From assembly GCA_002327225.1 (NCBI GenBank), contig DCUN01000096.1, positions 1 through 10,826 on the forward strand: a stretch of 10,826 bases of DNA, given 5' to 3'. The stretch comes from Desulfobulbaceae bacterium UBA2213 (GTDB lineage Bacteria; Desulfobacterota; Desulfobulbia; Desulfobulbales; Desulfocapsaceae). The number at the start of each line of letters is the position of its first letter. The first letter of the stretch is position 1. The notes below the pieces were generated by a model. That model worked only from the letters and a program-made list of their open reading frames with translations. It did not search any database and was not told the DNA's origin. Positions 6,425-10,826 of the stretch are shown one piece after another. A program made the position numbers and the translations under genes.

Positions 6425-8164
6425 CTACGAAAAACTTCTCGACCGGGGATTGCGAAGGACAATCCAGGCCAGAGACAATAGAACCGCCCCCAGACAGAAA
6501 GGCGCAAAAAGATATCCCCAGCGGACAAACCAGCTCTTTTCTTCCATGAGGATCACCTCAGCGCTCTCGGCCCAGGATTCAAACAGGGGAGACACAACCT
6601 GCACCCGACCCAGGGGATCAATAAATCCTGAAAAGCCGGTATTTGCCGCCCGGACCATACTGCGCCGGGTTTCCACGGATCGCAACACCGTCATGGCCAG
6701 ACTGTGATGCGGGGCGCTGGACCTGCCATACCAGGCATCATTGGTCAGGTTTACCAGGACATTGGCATTGCCTTCCACCCATTTTCTGGCAATTTCCGGA
6801 AAGATGGATTCAAAACAGATTAATACCCCAATCCTGGCATTATGACAAGCCAGGGCCTGCTCAATCGAGCCGGGGCTGAAATCTCCCACCGCCTCAACCA
6901 CCGGGGCCAGGAATGGCAGAAGTTTTTTCAAGGGCACATATTCACCAAACGGCACCAGATGACTCTTGGAGTAGCTGTCCGTGATCTGCCCACTACCATC
7001 AAAAAGAAGAGCGTTATTATAATAGCGGACCACCTCCTGGCCACTGCCGCCAGTCGCTCTTCCGCCGTCCATGGCTCGAGCGACACTGGGCCCTCCCTGG
7101 CCTGCGTCCCTGGCTCTCGCGGCATTAGGCCGTCCCTGGCCGTCGCCACCCCCGTCGCCGCTGCCCATAGTCCCTTCAACCCAGGGCGCCCCTGTGAGCA
7201 GGGCAATCTGTCCAGCAATCGCAAGATCACGCACCGATTGCAGTAAGGGATGCGCAACAGGATAAAACGGCAGGGCTGTTTCAGGCCATACTACAAGCAA
7301 GGGGTGGTGACGTTCAATAAGCCCCCAGCTCTGACCGATATAGTTCTTCAGCGCCTCTTCCTGCAATCCGGGAGACCACTTCTGATTCTGCGCTATATTG
7401 CCCTGGACCACACCAATACGTTGAGTTTCACTGACCAGCATCTGTCGTTCCAGATGCTGCCAGCGCAGGAATGAATACAACGCGACACCGCCACAGAGCA
7501 GTACGACAGGCACAACCAAGGCACGCTGCCCTCGTTTTTGAGTACCCGACAGGAACAACGTGGCCACCATGGTATTGATCAAAACCACAAGATAGGTCAG
7601 GCCATAATGGCCCCACAGATCAGCCGACTGGATCAACCATGGCACATGAGCCAGCGCGTAGCCTGGATCCATCCAGGGAAAACCGGTGAACAGAAAAGAG
7701 CGGCACCAATCGAGTGCAACCCAGAGACAGGGAATAATCCACAGGGCAACCCGCAAAGGAAACCTGACTGAGAACAAGCGGGTAATCAGGGCAAAAATCC
7801 CCAGATACAAACTCATATAGAGGGCAAGAAGCAAGAGGGCCGGGACGGACAGGTAAGGCGGCAATCCACCGTAGCGCCCCAGAACAATGACAATCCAATA
7901 AAGCAAAAGAAGAAAATGGAACAGACCGGTCAGCAGGCCACACATACCAGCGTCGGCCATGGAGGGCCGGCCGCTTGCGCCAGGAATGAAAGAAGAGCAA
8001 CCCTGCCACGCCCTTCCAGGCCCCATAACAACCAATAAAAACGGAACAAGGGCAACAAAGAGCAAAGGCCAGAAACCACCGCCACCAGGAAAGGCCAGCC
8101 AGAGCAGACCTGCGGTCATAAGTGGCGCCAGCATCCTCATCCCAAGGGCAGTTGTTGCCTCCAT
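6425..8164 (-). CDS. lnt: apolipoprotein N-acyltransferase
   Basis: Inner-membrane enzyme that transfers an acyl chain from phospholipid to the N-terminal cysteine of diacylglyceryl-lipoproteins, the last step of lipoprotein maturation. With the ATG at 8164 the protein has 579 residues (E. coli 512). I prefer this start because AGGA lies five bases upstream; ATGs at 8191 and 8185 lack a ribosome site and overlap corC. Hydrophobic segments fill roughly residues 10-232. The periplasmic nitrilase domain (about 248-525) follows, then a final membrane helix (about 550-571). The catalytic triad is present: E295 (VVWPETALP), K400 (YSKSHLVPFGEYVP) and C450 (GVLICFESIFPE). Two insertions are unusual: about 20 residues between the second and third membrane segments, and about 40 Gly/Ala/Arg-rich residues (331-378) between E295 and K400. 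The E-to-K distance is 105 residues against 68 in E. coli, while K-to-C is normal. It lies directly downstream of corC. Confidence 0.95.
   Translation of the reverse strand: MEATTALGMRMLAPLMTAGLLWLAFPGGGGFWPLLFVALVPFLLVVMGPGRAWQGCSSFIPGASGRPSMADAGMCGLLTGLFHFLLLLYWIVIVLGRYGGLPPYLSVPALLLLALYMSLYLGIFALITRLFSVRFPLRVALWIIPCLWVALDWCRSFLFTGFPWMDPGYALAHVPWLIQSADLWGHYGLTYLVVLINTMVATLFLSGTQKRGQRALVVPVVLLCGGVALYSFLRWQHLERQMLVSETQRIGVVQGNIAQNQKWSPGLQEEALKNYIGQSWGLIERHHPLLVVWPETALPFYPVAHPLLQSVRDLAIAGQIALLTGAPWVEGTMGSGDGGGDGQGRPNAARARDAGQGGPSVARAMDGGRATGGSGQEVVRYYNNALLFDGSGQITDSYSKSHLVPFGEYVPLKKLLPFLAPVVEAVGDFSPGSIEQALACHNARIGVLICFESIFPEIARKWVEGNANVLVNLTNDAWYGRSSAPHHSLAMTVLRSVETRRSMVRAANTGFSGFIDPLGRVQVVSPLFESWAESAEVILMEEKSWFVRWGYLFAPFCLGAVLLSLAWIVLRNPRSRSFS
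7064..7141 (-). repeat. lnt: 39-bp tandem repeat inside lnt (two copies)
   Basis: Two adjacent 39-base units (7141-7103 and 7102-7064) agree at 30 of 39 positions and keep the reading frame. They encode GQGRPNAARARDA and GQGGPSVARAMDG. A glycine-rich lead-in (GSGDGGGDG) and a tail (GRATGGSG) extend the insertion. It falls in the nitrilase domain, in the stretch that normally joins TGAP to YYNSALL, so it is expected to be a surface-exposed flexible loop. Confidence 0.75.
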
Positions 8165-8177
8165 CACTGTCCTGGCA

Positions 8178-9053
8178 TCATACATCTTCATCAGTCAGCC
8201 GAGTAATACGCACCACCTTGATGTGCCGCTTGCTCGCCGTCTGCACAAGAAAGCGCAGCCCCCCAACGTCCACCTGATCACCGGGTACGGCCAATCTACC
8301 AAGCAGATGTACCACCAGCCCGCCTACAGACTCATACGGGCCCTCCGGCATTTCCACACCAAAACGCTCCTCGACCTCTTCTATATCCACCCGTGCCTGC
8401 ACCAGAACAGTCTCCTGGCCAAGTTCCTGAATTTCATCGTGATCATCGACATCATATTCATCTTCAATCTCGCCTACGATTTCCTCCAGGATATCCTCAA
8501 TGGTAACAAGACCACGAATGGAGCCAAACTCATCCGTTACCAGGGCCATATGGACCTTCCGTTTCTGGAACTCCACCAGCAGATCGACAATCAGTTTTTT
8601 TTCATCAATAAAGTAGGGCGGATTCAAAAGCTCTGAAAGCGGAATATCTTTTGATGCCGGAGAAAAGATCTTTAACAGATTCTTGACATGGAGGATGCCG
8701 ACAACTCGGTCCAGCGTCTCCCTGTAGACGGGAACCCTGGTAAATCCCTTTTCAATGAAGATCTCCACCAGCTCAGCCAGGGAAGTAGACTCTTCCGCCG
8801 CCTCGATCTCCACTGCCGGGGTCATGATCTCGCCCACCCTGGTATCACGAAAATCAAAGATGGAGTTGATCATCCTCTCTTCCAGACTGGTAATCAGACC
8901 CTGTTCCTCCCCATCCTCAAGCAGCTCCTGAATTTCAAGCTCCAGGGACTCAGTGGTATCAGGAGTCCGTCCAGGCAACAAGGCTGCCAGCCGTTTAAAG
9001 ACACCTTTATATTCTGCTGTTTCAGACTGCTCAGACAATTTTTCTTTACTCAT
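8178..9053 (-). CDS. corC: CorC/YbeX-type CBS-domain protein
   Basis: 291-residue cytoplasmic protein of the CorC/HlyC family, linked to magnesium/cobalt handling in enterobacteria, though its biochemical role remains uncertain. No DUF21 membrane domain is present, which separates it from the longer YfjD/CNNM-like members. Domain order: N-terminal linker, a helical segment ending ITSLEERMINSIFDF (54-68), a first CBS repeat (about 71-128, VGEIMTPAVEI through GILHVKNLLKIF), a second CBS repeat (about 146-205, with HMALVTDEFGSIRGLVTIEDILEE split over 168-191), then the CorC_HlyC transporter-associated domain (about 216-286, YESVGGLVVHLLGRLAVPGD). The ATG at 9053 is preceded only by a weak purine stretch. 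lnt begins 13 bases after its stop codon; this corC-lnt order is also known from E. coli and supports co-transcription and a role tied to envelope biogenesis. Confidence 0.93.
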   Translation of the reverse strand: MSKEKLSEQSETAEYKGVFKRLAALLPGRTPDTTESLELEIQELLEDGEEQGLITSLEERMINSIFDFRDTRVGEIMTPAVEIEAAEESTSLAELVEIFIEKGFTRVPVYRETLDRVVGILHVKNLLKIFSPASKDIPLSELLNPPYFIDEKKLIVDLLVEFQKRKVHMALVTDEFGSIRGLVTIEDILEEIVGEIEDEYDVDDHDEIQELGQETVLVQARVDIEEVEERFGVEMPEGPYESVGGLVVHLLGRLAVPGDQVDVGGLRFLVQTASKRHIKVVRITRLTDEDV

Positions 9054-9365
9054 TCTTTTTCTATCGTCACTCTATTAATAATAGCTCTCACCCAGGAAAT
9101 CATTGAATATTTCAATGGAAGATCAAAGAGAAAGAGTTTTTCCAGCAATTATCATTCTCACCACACCCCTCAGTGATACCAAAAGGCTACAAAACAAAAT
9201 ACATTTTTTCTTTTCTAATTGCTATGATATGACTATAGTAATGCCTGTTTGTTCTTTTGCAAAAATAAAAAAGGAGCACTTTCGAAGAAGGCTCATCGGG
9301 CTCCCCGGATCTACCTGCGTCCCTGTAAATGGGCGTCAACCAAAACTTTACAACATCAAGACAAT
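9054..9365. other. divergent intergenic region, corC / biotin carboxylase
   Basis: 312 bases, distinctly more AT-rich than the flanking genes, with no convincing gene. It should carry both divergent promoters. On the minus strand TATTAT (9083-9078) is a good -10 candidate for corC and would give a leader of about 18 bases. On the plus strand TATAGT (9234-9239) and TATGAT (9223-9228) are -10 candidates for the carboxylase, with an AT-rich upstream tract but no clear -35. The plus-strand leader would then be about 120 bases. An AAGGAG at 9271-9276 has no start codon at a suitable distance. Confidence 0.5.
9101..9117. promoter_or_regulatory. palindrome overlapping the expected corC -35 region
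   Basis: CATTGAATATTTCAATG is a perfect 7-base inverted repeat around TAT. With the TATTAT -10 at 9083-9078, the -35 hexamer would fall at 9101-9106, inside this palindrome, and that hexamer is poor on its own. A dimeric regulator acting at the corC-lnt promoter would fit. This is an inference from symmetry and position only. Confidence 0.4.
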
Positions 9366-10781
9366 ATGAGTCACAGTTTGCAAGGAAAGGTTCTCATCGC
9401 CAACCGGGGTGAGATCGCAATCCGCATAATGAACGCCTGCAAGGATCTGGGTCTGGAATATACGGTGGTCTATACTGAAGCCGACAAGGACTCTGAACAC
9501 GTCCGGCGCAACAGGATCAGCGGCGCCGACCAGAACGCCTGGCGGATCACCAGCTACACTGAGCCCAATGATATCTTCGCCGTTGCCGACCACACCCAAT
9601 GCACGGCTATCCATCCTGGCTACGGTTTCTTCTCTGAAGATTATCGTTTTGCCAGGCGGGCAACTCTCCGCGATCGGCCCCTCATCTTTATCGGGCCGAA
9701 CTGGGAGGTCATCAAAAGCCTTGGCGACAAAATCAACACCAAACGGGTCGCCAATAAACTGGGAATCCCCACCATCCCGGGTACCGACAGCCCCATCTAC
9801 AACGAGATGGAGGCAGAAGAGATCGCCCAGAGACTCCTGGACAATCAGCTTGCCCAGGAGATCAAGGCCCCTTCCATTCTGGTCAAGGCGGCGGCTGGCG
9901 GCGGCGGCATGGGCATTGAAGAGGTCACGGAAATCGAGCAGTTCCGCCGCATCTACCGGCAGGTTCAGAACTATGCCAAGCGCCAGTTCGGAGACGGCGG
10001 CGTCCTTATTGAACAATGCCTGCGCGACTATAATCATCTTGAGGTGCAACTTGTCTGTTCCCGCCATGGTGAGCGCATCCACTTCGGTTCCCGGAATTGT
10101 ACCATCCAGTCAACCGGCCGTCAAAAACGGGTGGAAGCGGCGCCTGGCTTCCACAGTTCCTGCTTCACTTACGATTTCGACGAACAGAAAGTTTTGGAAC
10201 AGATCGTTGATTATTCACTGAAACTGGCTGCCCATGTCCGCTACGACAATGTTGGTACCTGGGAATGGATTATCAGCAGGTCCGGCCAACCCTATCTGCT
10301 GGAGGTCAACACCCGGATCCAGGTGGAAAACGATGTTTCCGCCCGTATCAGCTATCTTGACAATAAACACCCCAATCTGCTTCGTGAACAGATCAGACTG
10401 GGCCTGGGTGAGAAGATCGGTTACAAACAGAAAGCCATTGAGTTTAAAGGGGCGTCCATTGAACTGCGCATTGTGGCCGAAGACACCCGCCGCGGCTTTG
10501 CGCCATGGATTGGCACCATCACCGATTTCCATTTCCCCCAGCACGACTGGTCAACCGTCTATTCCCATGTCCCTTCTGACCGGGAATACCAGATTCCCAG
10601 CGATTTTGACCCGAATCTGGCCCTTGCCCTGGTATGGGGAGCGTCTATGGAAGAGACCAAAAACAGAGCCAGACAATTTCTTGACGAAACAGTCATTCGC
10701 GGCAAAGATTCAAAAGGAGGCTCCATTGTGACCAACCTGGAATATTTGAAAATCAACCTGGACCGCCTGCTGACTTTCTAA
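9366..10781 (+). CDS. biotin carboxylase subunit, divergent
   Basis: 471-residue ATP-grasp enzyme predicted to carboxylate biotin on a carrier protein using ATP and bicarbonate, for an acetyl-/acyl-CoA or pyruvate carboxylase. It contains all three parts of a stand-alone biotin carboxylase: the N-terminal domain (KVLIANRGEIAIRI, residues 8-21), the central ATP-grasp (HPGYGFFSED 83-92, GDK with K122, KAAAGGGGMG 174-183), and the C-terminal domain (SIELRIVAED 364-373). Conserved active-site positions by comparison with E. coli AccC: K122, K174, H224, K254, E300, E313, N315, R317, Q319, E321, R368. Two differences stand out: E. coli H236 is replaced by R252, with one extra residue, in the Q-STGR-QK stretch, and the residue after the catalytic QVE is Asn322 rather than His. 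ATG 9366 fits the family start; the frame stays open 39 codons upstream, but that extension looks non-conserved. No biotin carrier domain is fused, and the transferase partner is probably beyond the right edge. Confidence 0.9.
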   Translation: MSHSLQGKVLIANRGEIAIRIMNACKDLGLEYTVVYTEADKDSEHVRRNRISGADQNAWRITSYTEPNDIFAVADHTQCTAIHPGYGFFSEDYRFARRATLRDRPLIFIGPNWEVIKSLGDKINTKRVANKLGIPTIPGTDSPIYNEMEAEEIAQRLLDNQLAQEIKAPSILVKAAAGGGGMGIEEVTEIEQFRRIYRQVQNYAKRQFGDGGVLIEQCLRDYNHLEVQLVCSRHGERIHFGSRNCTIQSTGRQKRVEAAPGFHSSCFTYDFDEQKVLEQIVDYSLKLAAHVRYDNVGTWEWIISRSGQPYLLEVNTRIQVENDVSARISYLDNKHPNLLREQIRLGLGEKIGYKQKAIEFKGASIELRIVAEDTRRGFAPWIGTITDFHFPQHDWSTVYSHVPSDREYQIPSDFDPNLALALVWGASMEETKNRARQFLDETVIRGKDSKGGSIVTNLEYLKINLDRLLTF

Positions 10782-10826
10782 GCCGCTTCTCAAATCACCT
10801 GTCACCTGTAACCTTACCCCTGATTC

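Noticed and set aside
9249..9365. 39-residue N-terminal extension of the biotin carboxylase
   Set aside because: Biotin carboxylases begin a few residues before KVLIANRGE; the extension is of leader-like composition and has no ribosome site before ATG 9249.

Overview
The window looks like a core chromosomal region of a Gram-negative, anaerobic bacterium, most likely a Desulfobacterota (Desulfobulbales-like sulfate reducer). This is an inference from protein flavour: a short HdrB/GlcF-type iron-sulfur protein, a divergent stand-alone biotin carboxylase, and an outer-membrane lipoprotein pathway gene (lnt). No database search was possible. Base composition is moderately GC-rich in genes and AT-rich in the few intergenic gaps.

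Layout. Six genes read leftward (minus strand). From right to left they are a CorC/YbeX-type CBS-domain protein (8178-9053), apolipoprotein N-acyltransferase lnt (6425-8164), peptide chain release factor 2 prfB with its programmed +1 frameshift (5128-6238), a GlcF-like Fe-S protein (3713-4933), a dGTPase-like HD hydrolase (2342-3433) and valyl-tRNA synthetase valS (2279 to beyond the left edge). A biotin carboxylase (9366-10781) reads rightward, divergent from corC across a 312-bp AT-rich region that should hold both promoters.

How the genes relate. corC and lnt are nearly contiguous, a pairing also seen in E. coli (ybeX-lnt), and are probably co-transcribed. prfB, dgt and valS are housekeeping functions (termination at UGA/UAA, dNTP pool control, tRNA charging). 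The GlcF-like protein is an electron-transfer subunit without its usual FAD partner in view. The biotin carboxylase probably begins another operon running off the right edge.

The most interesting parts are not the genes but what lies between and inside them. A 143-bp composite REPIN-like inverted repeat lies between lnt and prfB. An unrelated 130-bp long hairpin starts exactly at the prfB stop codon. Lnt carries a Gly/Ala/Arg-rich insertion built from a 13-residue tandem repeat, placed between two catalytic residues. I see no defence system, CRISPR array, tRNA, rRNA or transposase, and no clearly new multi-gene system.
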